Positions 1 to 7,694 of a stretch of DNA of 64,000 nucleotides are shown piece by piece. The notes beneath the pieces are model-generated. The model was not told the DNA's origin and made no database searches. It saw only the letters and a list, made by a program, of their open reading frames with translations. Positions within the stretch are counted from its first letter, which is position 1. Every line of letters begins with the position of its first letter. The position numbers and the translations under genes were made by a program. The stretch is from Gammaproteobacteria bacterium (GTDB lineage: Bacteria > Pseudomonadota > Gammaproteobacteria > Pseudomonadales > Azotimanducaceae): positions 62,001-126,000 of the forward strand of contig VXYV01000106.1 in assembly GCA_009845835.1 (NCBI GenBank), read 5' to 3'.

Positions 1-2
1 TT

Positions 3-860
3 CATCCTGACTACACCGGAGATAAATATATCGAACTTGTTCGGTTGGTGAAAGAGGTTACACCAGAGATGCATGTCCATGCCTTTTCTCCCTTGGAAAT
101 CTGGCAGGGAGCACTGAGTTCTAAACGTTCTCTCGAGGACTTCCTAAAAGAATTGAAAACGGTTGGCTTAAACACGTTACCTGGAACCGCAGCCGAGATT
201 CTCGATGATTCTGTGCGTAAGAAAATCTGCCCGGACAAGATAAATTCCAAACAATGGCTAGAAGTTGTGAGTACGGCTCACAAAGTGGGTATACCCACTA
301 CGGCGACCATCATGTTTGGACACGTAGAACGTTCAGTACATTGGGCGCGACATCTGTTGGCCATTCTTGAAGTTCAAAAGAATACGGGTGGTTTCACCGA
401 ATTCGTTCCACTTCCATTTATTCACCGGGAAGCCCCAATGTATCGAAAGGGATCAGCCAGAAAAGGCCCGACTTTTCGTGAGTGCTTACTAATGTATGCA
501 GTGGCCAGGATCGTGTTCCATCCCTATATCAAAAACATTCAAGCTAGCTGGGTGAAATTGGGGCGACAAGGTGCTATTTCAGCTTTAAATTCAGGCTGTA
601 ACGATCTTGGGGGAACTTTGATGAACGAAAGTATTTCTCGAGCAGCTGGAACGTTACACGGACAGGAAACTAGCACCTTAGAATTTCAAAAATTAATACG
701 TTCCATAGATCGGGTTCCGTTGCAAAGGTCTACTGTGTATGCTGAAGTCTCTCCGGAAATTCGACGCAAAAGCGATAATCCTCACCCTCTTAAAACAGTA
801 AGTTATTCTCCGCCGTCTGGAGGTGTTGGGATGAGATGTAGGGATCTAGTTCGTAACTAA
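3..860 (+). CDS. cofH: CofH / FbiC C-terminal type F420 synthase, 5' truncated
   Basis: Radical-SAM enzyme of coenzyme F420 biosynthesis. CofH (or the C-terminal half of FbiC) joins tyrosine to 5-amino-6-ribitylaminouracil on the way to the deazaflavin FO. The reading frame is open from the window edge (HPDYTGDKYIELVRLV), so the N-terminus with the CX3CX2C cluster motif lies outside. What is visible is the C-terminal half: LPGTAAEILDD, ICPDK, PTTATIMFGHVE, FTEFVPLPFIHRE, IQASWVKLG and LGGTLMNESISRAAG, which is the family order I know from CofH/FbiC. Whether this is a stand-alone CofH or the end of an FbiC fusion cannot be told here. F420 synthesis is unusual in Proteobacteria; an F420-type oxidoreductase at 23.9 kb fits an active cofactor. 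MqnE/MqnC are the main relatives but match these motifs less well. Confidence 0.9.
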   Translation, partial: HPDYTGDKYIELVRLVKEVTPEMHVHAFSPLEIWQGALSSKRSLEDFLKELKTVGLNTLPGTAAEILDDSVRKKICPDKINSKQWLEVVSTAHKVGIPTTATIMFGHVERSVHWARHLLAILEVQKNTGGFTEFVPLPFIHREAPMYRKGSARKGPTFRECLLMYAVARIVFHPYIKNIQASWVKLGRQGAISALNSGCNDLGGTLMNESISRAAGTLHGQETSTLEFQKLIRSIDRVPLQRSTVYAEVSPEIRRKSDNPHPLKTVSYSPPSGGVGMRCRDLVRN

Positions 861-947
861 CTTTGTTTTGTGATTCGAGTATAAGTTGTTTGTTCGATCC
901 AAGAATTTACTTCAGTTCTGTAATTCAGTCGGCGTTAAAAATTTTGT

Positions 948-1106
948 TCAAGAATCTTCTACTGGTTGTTCTGAACCGGGATTAGAGTTCTCTTCTAGTA
1001 TATTTTCGCTGTTGATGTACGGTACGTGGTGGGTACCAAAACGCATCCAAGCATCCCATATCGGGCGAACAACGTGCTGAATTTTGCTTTGTTCATGTGT
1101 TGTCAT
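948..1106 (-). CDS. small 52-aa protein, unknown function
   Basis: This short reverse-strand frame reads MTTHEQSKIQ...VEDS, 52 residues, and is too short for ordinary ORF cut-offs. The start choice is supported by an AAGGAG Shine-Dalgarno sequence about nine bases before the ATG. The protein is polar, has no membrane segment or signal peptide, contains a central aromatic patch (IWDAWMRFGTHHVPYIN) and ends in an acidic Asn/Glu/Pro tail. I do not recognise the family. It lies downstream of ctaB on the same strand, 129 bases after the ctaB stop, and is convergent with cofH. A weak promoter candidate sits at 1170-1197, so it may be transcribed with ctaB or alone. A 64-codon frame on the other strand over the same bases looks like its shadow. 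Confidence 0.6.
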   Translation of the reverse strand: MTTHEQSKIQHVVRPIWDAWMRFGTHHVPYINSENILEENSNPGSEQPVEDS

Positions 1107-1169
1107 AATTTTGGATCTCCTTGTTCTCGTTGTTTGTTCCTCGAATTGAATTTCATTGTTTACATGTGG

Positions 1170-1197
1170 TAAATAAGGTTAGTTTTTCTGATTTCAA
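1170..1197 (-). promoter_or_regulatory. possible sigma70 promoter for the 52-aa gene
   Basis: On the reverse strand TTGAAA (1192-1197) is followed after 16 bases by TATTTA (1170-1175), about 64 bases before the ATG at 1106. Both boxes are imperfect, so this is only a candidate. Confidence 0.25.
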
Positions 1198-1235
1198 GCC
1201 CGTATCAATAAATTTTTGTCAATTCGCGAAAAATG

Positions 1236-2108
1236 TCAGGCAAAACTTAGAGATACGTAATGGTCCAGCAGTAAACCAACGAACAGACACCCCAAGTAAA
1301 CAGTGGAAAATCGAAATGACTTGACAGGGAGTTTGGAATCTCGAAACACCAGCATTCCGACGGCAAAACCCATGTAAAGGATCCCCAATACAAGCGCTAC
1401 CACGAGATATAACAATCCGCTCATTCCAATCACAAAAGGCACCAGCGTCGTAATAAAGAGAAAAATGGTGTAGACAAGAATCGCCCATCGAGTATATCGA
1501 TCGCCATGAGTGAGTGGTAGCATTGGCACACCTGCAGTCTCATAATCTTCCGCTCGATCAATCGCCAAAGCCCAAAAATGAGGTGGTGTCCACATGAAAA
1601 TGATCGCAACTAATAACACAGCTTCAATATCGATGGAATTGGTAATCGCAACCCAACCTAATAAAGGCGGTGCTGCACCAAAGAGTCCCCCGATCACAAT
1701 GTTTTGAGAGGTCTTGTGTTTCAAGAATATCGTGTAAATCAAACCGTACCCAATCCACGAAGCAATGTTCAACCACGCAGTTAACGGGTTAACGTACAGG
1801 AACAAAATCACGACACCCGTGCTTCCTAAAATAGCAGCAAATACTATTCCTTCGATTGGTTTGACACGGCCAGTCGCAATCGGTCGTTGATGTGTTCGCT
1901 TCATCTGGGTATCGATGTGTGCATCGACGACATGATTGACTACTGCAGCACTACCAGCAACCAAAGCGATCCCAACCAAACCGTTCAACATCAACATAAC
2001 TGGTATTGGTTGTGAAACAGATAGTAGCATACCTACCAAAGCACAAATCAGCATCAACAAAACGACACGCGGTTTAGTCATGTCGAATAAATCTAGTAGG
2101 TAGTTCAA
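1236..2108 (-). CDS. ctaB: protoheme IX farnesyltransferase (heme O synthase)
   Basis: Integral membrane UbiA-family prenyltransferase that adds a farnesyl group to heme B, giving heme O for heme-copper terminal oxidases. At 290 residues it has the usual length. Recognisable motifs are TKPRVVLLMLICALVGM near the N-terminus, NHVVDAHIDTQMKRTHQRP (the Mg-pyrophosphate binding NxxxDxxxD-like loop), and the second conserved stretch TPPHFWALAIDRAEDYETAGVPML with the HGD that follows. Eight or so hydrophobic segments fill the rest. The start is TTG; the first ATG is nine codons in, but family members usually begin about ten residues before the KPRV motif, which favours TTG. Oxidase subunit genes are not adjacent. 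Divergent from the MoxR operon across a 398-base gap. Confidence 0.95.
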   Translation of the reverse strand: MNYLLDLFDMTKPRVVLLMLICALVGMLLSVSQPIPVMLMLNGLVGIALVAGSAAVVNHVVDAHIDTQMKRTHQRPIATGRVKPIEGIVFAAILGSTGVVILFLYVNPLTAWLNIASWIGYGLIYTIFLKHKTSQNIVIGGLFGAAPPLLGWVAITNSIDIEAVLLVAIIFMWTPPHFWALAIDRAEDYETAGVPMLPLTHGDRYTRWAILVYTIFLFITTLVPFVIGMSGLLYLVVALVLGILYMGFAVGMLVFRDSKLPVKSFRFSTVYLGCLFVGLLLDHYVSLSFA

Positions 2109-2506
2109 CTTGTAGGGAATAGCGAATTAGGACGAGAAATGTATCGTCTACATTTTAAAGAAGCACCTAAATCGGACGTGGGAAAATCATTCGCTCGTAC
2201 CTAGTCTATTTAACACTTTCCATGCTATCGCGACGGATTGTTTTCAAAAATGTTGTTTAATACTAGATGTCTAAATTGTGCTTTTCAGCGTCTACAGGTA
2301 CAAAGGTTGATCAGATTGCTTACAATGTATCCTTTACGTGCTGTAAAACAATCAATCATTTAGCAGAATTAGTTTAAGACTTTTCGTACGTGGTATTACG
2401 TGCATAAGTCGCTTTATTCGATTCATTTGACGACTTAAAGTACTAAAAATATTGGATTTTATAAGACAATTTCTGTTATTTTGTCAACACTGAGGATTTT
2501 TTAGAT
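2109..2506. other. 398-base divergent intergenic region with an inverted repeat
   Basis: Separates ctaB (leftward) from the MoxR/VWA operon (rightward), so promoters for both must lie here. The clearest structure is a 7-5-7 inverted repeat, AAATGTA...TACATTT at 2137-2155, about 30 bases upstream of the ctaB start, an operator candidate. The first operon gene has a GAGGA ribosome-binding sequence at some distance from its ATG. I see no convincing small gene or RNA. Confidence 0.4.
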
Positions 2507-4012
2507 ATGGGTGAACTACAGAAAAATCTAGATCAATTAGCAACCCGTGGATCCCGTTATTTACGCAGATTCGCATTCAAGGAAGCAATGGAGAAAGCCT
2601 GGGCCAGCGTGGGATGGATTGCACTTATCTTGCCCGCTGTTTACGTTATTGTCCAAATCTACGAGCTGATCACGGCTACGACTGTGTGGCCGCTGGGTAT
2701 ATTCCTCACAATCGTATGCACGATTCTCATTCCCGTCGTATTTTTGGCGCTCTGGGCTTTGATTGGCTTCTTGTTCGGACACATCGATAGGCAAACATCC
2801 TTAGCCTTATTTGACCGAGAACTTCGTCTAAAGGATCGACTGCAAGCCGCTGACGAATTTATTCGTAAGGACCAAACTACACCGTTCGAAACCGCAGCAA
2901 TTTCAGATGCGATACCACATGCCCAAGACGCTATGCAAACTCGGCTTGGCAAAATTGAAATTGCTCGTCCAGCTATGGATGCGGTCAAATGGCAGCACGT
3001 GATCGGCGCCTTAGTGTTACTTGCAATTGGTGTAACTGCACATGCGTTAGTATTCGAACCAGAACAACCTGAGGAAGACCAAACTCAGGATGAAATCTTG
3101 CTGCTTCCTGATCACGAAGACGCGCAATTACCAAATTACGGCGAGGAAGAACGCGGGGCCCATGAAGCAATGGAACTGGACACTCCGGTTCCTGAAGAGC
3201 AAAAGAAAACCAAAATTCGAAAAGGTGAAGAATCTCTCTCATCTGATTCAAACTTAACAGAAGCACAAGAGGCTACTAGCACCCCACGAGAAGCAATGCA
3301 AACAGGTCTGAGTGGAACTGCTTCACAACAGAATCAACCGGGTCAAGCTAATTCAAGCGTATCTGGTCAGGGCGATCCTGAAAAGAAAGAAGACCAAGAA
3401 GCACGCGCCAAAGATCCCTCAAAGAAAAAAGACTCAAAGAAAAAAGAACCTAAAGAAAGCGATAAAGATGAATCTGCCAGTGGTATCGCCGGCGGTAAAG
3501 GGACTGGTTCTGGCCAACAATCATCATCTAGTGAAATGTTGGAACAAAACTTTCGTTCGAAAACTGACGATTTCGATGACGATGTCGATCAAGAGTCTGA
3601 CGACGAGGAAGATGAAGAGCAAGAGTCAGCTAGTGCTGCAAAACCGATGCTCAATCAGAAGAAAGCGCCCGTAGACCGGAGACTTGCACCCTCTGGTGTA
3701 TCGAATGAAGAAAACGAACAAGCTAATGGCAGAGGTGGTGCTGGCGGTCTCAAGAAAACTCGTGGAGTAGCAGCCATGCTATTAGGTGTACCGATGCCCG
3801 ACAAATTGCGATCGCAGGTCAACATAGGCCGAATCAAAGTTCAACGCGAACGTGCAGTTCCGGTGCCCAATCAAGTCACAAACATAGAAAGTGAAGACCG
3901 TGGAGAAATCGACGAGAGTGTCGGCGAATTCTCACGTCCCGAAATGAAGCCTTGGTTAAGTGATGTCGTAAAGAACTACTTTACCTCATTGCGCCAAGAA
4001 TCATCCCCTTAA
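2507..4012 (+). CDS. membrane protein with long acidic/Lys-rich linker, first gene of MoxR-VWA operon
   Basis: 501 residues; family not recognised with certainty. Two membrane segments near the N-terminus (about 33-56 and 58-91) and a third at about 163-184 flank a cytosolic loop. The third is followed by a very long low-complexity region (about 185-420) rich in Glu, Asp, Lys, Ser and Gln, including runs such as KKKDSKKKEPKESDKDE. A more ordinary C-terminal part (about 425-501) follows, ending PEMKPWLSDVVKNYF. It opens an operon in which the next gene, a MoxR ATPase, starts 30 bases downstream. Large membrane proteins of this kind (DUF4175-like) often precede MoxR-DUF58-VWA genes, so a role in the same assembly or envelope-stress complex is inferred from position only. 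Confidence 0.85.
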   Translation: MGELQKNLDQLATRGSRYLRRFAFKEAMEKAWASVGWIALILPAVYVIVQIYELITATTVWPLGIFLTIVCTILIPVVFLALWALIGFLFGHIDRQTSLALFDRELRLKDRLQAADEFIRKDQTTPFETAAISDAIPHAQDAMQTRLGKIEIARPAMDAVKWQHVIGALVLLAIGVTAHALVFEPEQPEEDQTQDEILLLPDHEDAQLPNYGEEERGAHEAMELDTPVPEEQKKTKIRKGEESLSSDSNLTEAQEATSTPREAMQTGLSGTASQQNQPGQANSSVSGQGDPEKKEDQEARAKDPSKKKDSKKKEPKESDKDESASGIAGGKGTGSGQQSSSSEMLEQNFRSKTDDFDDDVDQESDDEEDEEQESASAAKPMLNQKKAPVDRRLAPSGVSNEENEQANGRGGAGGLKKTRGVAAMLLGVPMPDKLRSQVNIGRIKVQRERAVPVPNQVTNIESEDRGEIDESVGEFSRPEMKPWLSDVVKNYFTSLRQESSP

Positions 4013-4042
4013 CTTAAATTACTTAACTAAGAGAGAACACAC

Positions 4043-5053
4043 ATGGCAGAACAAAGTTCCGCAGTTGCTTCCCAAGCGGCTCATTTCAAGGAGGTTTTTT
4101 ACAAGATCCGAGCCGAAGTCAACAAAATGATGGTGGGGCAATCCGATGTAATTGATGGCGTATTAACAGCACTATTGGCTGGTGGACACGTATTACTTGA
4201 AGGGGTTCCCGGTTTAGGGAAGACCATGATCGTAAGGTGTCTCAGTGACGCTGTACACCTTGGCTTTTCGCGTATTCAGTTTACGCCCGACATGATGCCT
4301 GCAGATATTCAGGGTACCATGGTATTGACCGAAACTGAAGGTGGCGGTCACGAGCTTAACTTTCAACAAGGCCCGTTGATCAGCAATCTGATTCTTGCGG
4401 ACGAAATCAACCGCGCAACACCTAAGACACAGTCAGCACTCTTGGAAGCAATGCAGGAAAAGCAAGTTACTGTCGGTAGCAGAACTATTCGTTTAGATGA
4501 ACCGTACTGTGTCATGGCAACACAAAACCCGGTCGAACAGGAAGGGACGTATCCTCTCCCAGAGGCACAGCTCGACCGCTTTCTCTTCAAACTCATTGTC
4601 GGATATCCAGAAGAACATGAATATGGCGATATCGTTGACCGTACCACCGGTAGTGAAGAAGTCGTGATAGATCCTGTCGCTACTGGAGCAGACATTCTCA
4701 GCTTGCGTGAAATTGCCCGCAGTGTAGCTGTTCCTAGCGATACCAAATCCTATGCCATTAAGTTGGTCATCGCGACTCAACCGCAGAGCAAATATGCTCC
4801 TGAATCAGTTAATAAGTACACCCTTTTAGGATCTAGTCCGCGAGGAGTGCAAGGACTTATGCTAGCCGGCAAAGTACAAGCACTGTTGAACGACCGGTTC
4901 GCAGTTAGCACAGACGACGTGAAGAAAATCGCACACGATGTTTTACGACATCGATTGATTCTGAACTTCCAAGCGCAAGCCTCTAATGTGACCACTGATA
5001 CGCTTATCGATGACATTCTGAGTCACGTCAAAACACCACACGCTGTCAATTAG
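4043..5053 (+). CDS. MoxR-family AAA+ ATPase
   Basis: AAA+ ATPase of the MoxR branch, usually a chaperone-like partner of von Willebrand A (VWA) proteins encoded next to it. The 336-residue length is typical. Walker A is GVPGLGKT (about 54-61), Walker B is LILADEINRA with D120/E121, and the family stretches QFTPDMMPADIQG, ATQNPVEQEGTYPLPEAQLDRF and SSPRGVQGLMLAGK are present, the last being the sensor-2/lid region. A purine-rich AAGAGAGAA stretch lies upstream of the ATG. It is followed 14 bases later by a DUF58 gene and then by two VWA-type genes, the classical MoxR-DUF58-VWA arrangement. Confidence 0.95.
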   Translation: MAEQSSAVASQAAHFKEVFYKIRAEVNKMMVGQSDVIDGVLTALLAGGHVLLEGVPGLGKTMIVRCLSDAVHLGFSRIQFTPDMMPADIQGTMVLTETEGGGHELNFQQGPLISNLILADEINRATPKTQSALLEAMQEKQVTVGSRTIRLDEPYCVMATQNPVEQEGTYPLPEAQLDRFLFKLIVGYPEEHEYGDIVDRTTGSEEVVIDPVATGADILSLREIARSVAVPSDTKSYAIKLVIATQPQSKYAPESVNKYTLLGSSPRGVQGLMLAGKVQALLNDRFAVSTDDVKKIAHDVLRHRLILNFQAQASNVTTDTLIDDILSHVKTPHAVN

Positions 5054-5067
5054 ACAGAGGTAACATT

Positions 5068-5976
5068 GTGGCAACTGCTCTTACTTTTGAAGAGCTCTTC
5101 GACTCTGAATTTCTCAGTGCCCTAGAAACGTTTGATTTAAGGATTAAGCGTTTCATCCGACAGGGTCGGCACGGCGAACAATTATCGCATGATCGAGGAT
5201 TTGGTCAAGAGTTTAAAGACTTTAAAGCGTATGTTCCAGGCGACGATTTACGTGCAGTAGATTGGAATATCTACCAACGTTTGGGTCGACTGTTCGTACA
5301 TGTTTTTGAAGAATACCAGGAACTACCGCTCTATCTGCTTGTCGATCGCTCAAAAAGTATGTTTCACGAAGATCCCCCACGAATCCGTGCCGGACTTCGA
5401 ACTGCACTAGCATTGGGTTCGATCGCGGCTAGCCAACACGATGTAGTTTCACTATTCTCCTTTTCCGACGATCTCAATATGAATACTCAATCGATTTCGT
5501 CTAAGGGACATGTCATAACTTTAGCGCGCCAGATGGTCGAACTCCATGAGTTAAATGGGACCCAATTGTCTGAGGTACTTAAATTACTTGCCGTACAAAA
5601 GTTACGCCGTGGACTCCTAGTAATCATTTCAGACTTTTTCGACCCGGAGGGAATTCAGGCTATTACCGAAGCAACTAAGCTTGTTCGGCATAAGGTATTA
5701 TTGGTGCAATTGATCAAGGCTAGCGATGCAGATCCAACAGTGAATGCTGACATCGTTGGGGATCTACGGTTAGTAGACTGTGAGACCCAGGGAGCGATCG
5801 ATGTTACGATCGCGCCCCAAGTATTGCGCGAATATACACGGGTGTATCAAGCATTTAACAAAGACTTATCAGAACTTGCAGACGGTCTTGGATCTGGTCT
5901 CGTCCAAATAGATATCGAAGAACCAATTCTCGATCAACTGAGCACTATATTTCAGACTAGAAATCTATTGATATGA
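5068..5976 (+). CDS. DUF58 domain protein (VWA-like), MoxR partner
   Basis: 302 residues, GTG start preceded by a GACAGAGG ribosome-binding sequence. The N-terminal part holds the DUF58 signature, SHDRGFGQEFKDFKAYVPGDDLRAVDWN, followed by the VWA-like half with LLVDRSKSM (a MIDAS-like DxSxS motif) and LLVIISDFFDP. Members of this family act with the adjacent MoxR ATPase; their precise substrates are unknown. The stop codon overlaps the next start by four bases (ATGA), implying translational coupling to the BatA-like membrane protein. Confidence 0.93.
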   Translation: MATALTFEELFDSEFLSALETFDLRIKRFIRQGRHGEQLSHDRGFGQEFKDFKAYVPGDDLRAVDWNIYQRLGRLFVHVFEEYQELPLYLLVDRSKSMFHEDPPRIRAGLRTALALGSIAASQHDVVSLFSFSDDLNMNTQSISSKGHVITLARQMVELHELNGTQLSEVLKLLAVQKLRRGLLVIISDFFDPEGIQAITEATKLVRHKVLLVQLIKASDADPTVNADIVGDLRLVDCETQGAIDVTIAPQVLREYTRVYQAFNKDLSELADGLGSGLVQIDIEEPILDQLSTIFQTRNLLI

Positions 5977-7694
5977 ATTTTTTAACCATTAGCCCTCTCT
6001 TGTTTGGTGTAGGACTCGCGGCGCTCGCGGTCGGTTTGTTCGTACTGCAACAATTACGTATTCGCTATACACAGTTGTATGTACCTACTACTCTGTTCTG
6101 GGCCGAAGCTGTTCGTGACGCGCCCGTGCGAGTGTTCCGAAATCGGTTTAAACATTGGTTAGCGTACCTACTAGTATTACTGATCTGCTGGTTACTCTGG
6201 CTAGGATTTTCCGACTTTAGAACGAACACTAGTGCCACCGGAGACTTTCATGCTTTTGTTCTTGATGCCTCCGCGGGAGCATCTGTCGGTAACGAATTCA
6301 ATTCGTCAAAACAGCAATTGTTAAATGACATTGGTTCGTTTTCCAAGGATCACCGTGAAGTTTATATAACCGCGGGTCGAAATCAAAAAGTACTTGCCAC
6401 CCGCGAAGAGACACTGTTGTTGGAAAGAAGATTAGCAGATGTCGAACCTAAATCTGCCCCAGCTTCAGTCGAAGACCTGATACGTACACTCGTTCGTGGT
6501 GTCGAGGAAGAGGAAAACTTGTTTATCAACATTTACGGACGCACGGCGATACCGCAAGACGTGATCGATCAGTTGCCTGATAATGTTACGATCAATTGGC
6601 AACTTCCTACAGATGATGGAACACAGAATCGTGGAATTGTTGCCTTGGGGATTGGAGAACCACTATCCGGTGCCTGGGATAAGATCGATGTGCTCCTACG
6701 TATTATTGATTCTTCAGGTGAAGAAATACCATTAACAGATTTATCTTTACTGTTAAACGAGCAACCTCTTGAAGCAGCTTCATTAACTCGGTTGAACGAA
6801 ACAGACTTCATCATGTACGATGTTCCGGCAAATGGTGGTGTTTTCCAAGTAACTCTAGCTGGCGACGACGATGTCAAGTTTGATAACGAAGCGAGTGTTG
6901 CCCTACCCTTGAAGCAACCGATCAGAGTTGCTGTCGGAGAAAATTTACCAAATTCAGTACTCCTTGCCTTACGCGCTGATGCTGCCCTACAGATCGTTTC
7001 ACTTTCGGAAGAAGCTGATGTTGCAGTTGTGGGACCAGGTGACCCAGCCAGTCCGCTACCAACATTCAGTGTGGTCCCTATGGATAGTCAGGAAATTGCC
7101 TTTGTCATTGGTATTGATGAAGGTGAGGACGCCGATCGCTCGCTACAAGTAGCCGTAGATTCCTTAGGCTTGAGAAATATCGACGCCGTGTCGATCGCGA
7201 CCGAACTGAATCGTGATATCGAAGTTCAGATGGAAATTGGCGACCAGCGGAGTATTGCTTTATGGGACTCCATTGTTGAAGATGAATTCAATTTCAGAGA
7301 TAGTTTTAGTTTTCCACTGTTTGTGTCAAAATCCATTCGGTATTTGGCCAATGAACCACCTTGGTATGCTTATTTTGCCGCTGGAAGACCAGCTATTGAG
7401 CAGAGTGCGGGAGCTTCGCTCGCTAACACTGACCTCTTAAGTGAAATGGCGGCAGGAACATATTTGGTTCGTAACGAAAGTGGTGAATTTGAAAACATGA
7501 ATCAACTACCTGGCGTAGTATCGTTACTCGACACTGCTGTGACCACTCGTAGTACCAATCAAGGAGTCTTGTCGGAAGCTGGCATTAATACTCCAGTCTA
7601 TCCGCGCTGGGCACTCCTTACTTGGTTGATGCTATTGGTGTTTGGTCTAGTTATTGCTGAGTGGTACATCTATCAAAGGAGATTAATGCCCTAA
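5973..7694 (+). CDS. BatA-like membrane protein with degenerate VWA region
   Basis: 573 residues. The N-terminus has the aerotolerance-operon BatA layout: a membrane segment at the start (PLLFGVGLAALAVGLFVLQQL), a basic loop, and a second membrane segment near residues 63-80 (WLAYLLVLLICWLLWLGF). A large extracytoplasmic region follows with a VWA-like start (HAFVLDASAGAS) in which the metal-site motif DxSxS is degenerate (DASAG). A final membrane segment (ALLTWLMLLVFGLVIAEWYIYQRR) closes the protein. Start and stop codons overlap the neighbours (ATGA upstream, TAATG downstream), so it is translated as part of the operon. Inferred role: membrane component of the MoxR-VWA complex. Confidence 0.85.
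   Translation: MNFLTISPLLFGVGLAALAVGLFVLQQLRIRYTQLYVPTTLFWAEAVRDAPVRVFRNRFKHWLAYLLVLLICWLLWLGFSDFRTNTSATGDFHAFVLDASAGASVGNEFNSSKQQLLNDIGSFSKDHREVYITAGRNQKVLATREETLLLERRLADVEPKSAPASVEDLIRTLVRGVEEEENLFINIYGRTAIPQDVIDQLPDNVTINWQLPTDDGTQNRGIVALGIGEPLSGAWDKIDVLLRIIDSSGEEIPLTDLSLLLNEQPLEAASLTRLNETDFIMYDVPANGGVFQVTLAGDDDVKFDNEASVALPLKQPIRVAVGENLPNSVLLALRADAALQIVSLSEEADVAVVGPGDPASPLPTFSVVPMDSQEIAFVIGIDEGEDADRSLQVAVDSLGLRNIDAVSIATELNRDIEVQMEIGDQRSIALWDSIVEDEFNFRDSFSFPLFVSKSIRYLANEPPWYAYFAAGRPAIEQSAGASLANTDLLSEMAAGTYLVRNESGEFENMNQLPGVVSLLDTAVTTRSTNQGVLSEAGINTPVYPRWALLTWLMLLVFGLVIAEWYIYQRRLMP

Noticed and set aside
886..1080. 64-codon forward frame between cofH and ctaB
   Set aside because: Overlaps the reverse 52-aa gene with a good ribosome-binding site and has unprotein-like composition; it is best read as a shadow.
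3312..3674. Lys-rich 120-codon frame inside the 501-aa membrane-protein gene
   Set aside because: Lies in the low-complexity linker of the real gene in another frame; basic composition is a by-product of the repeated codons there.
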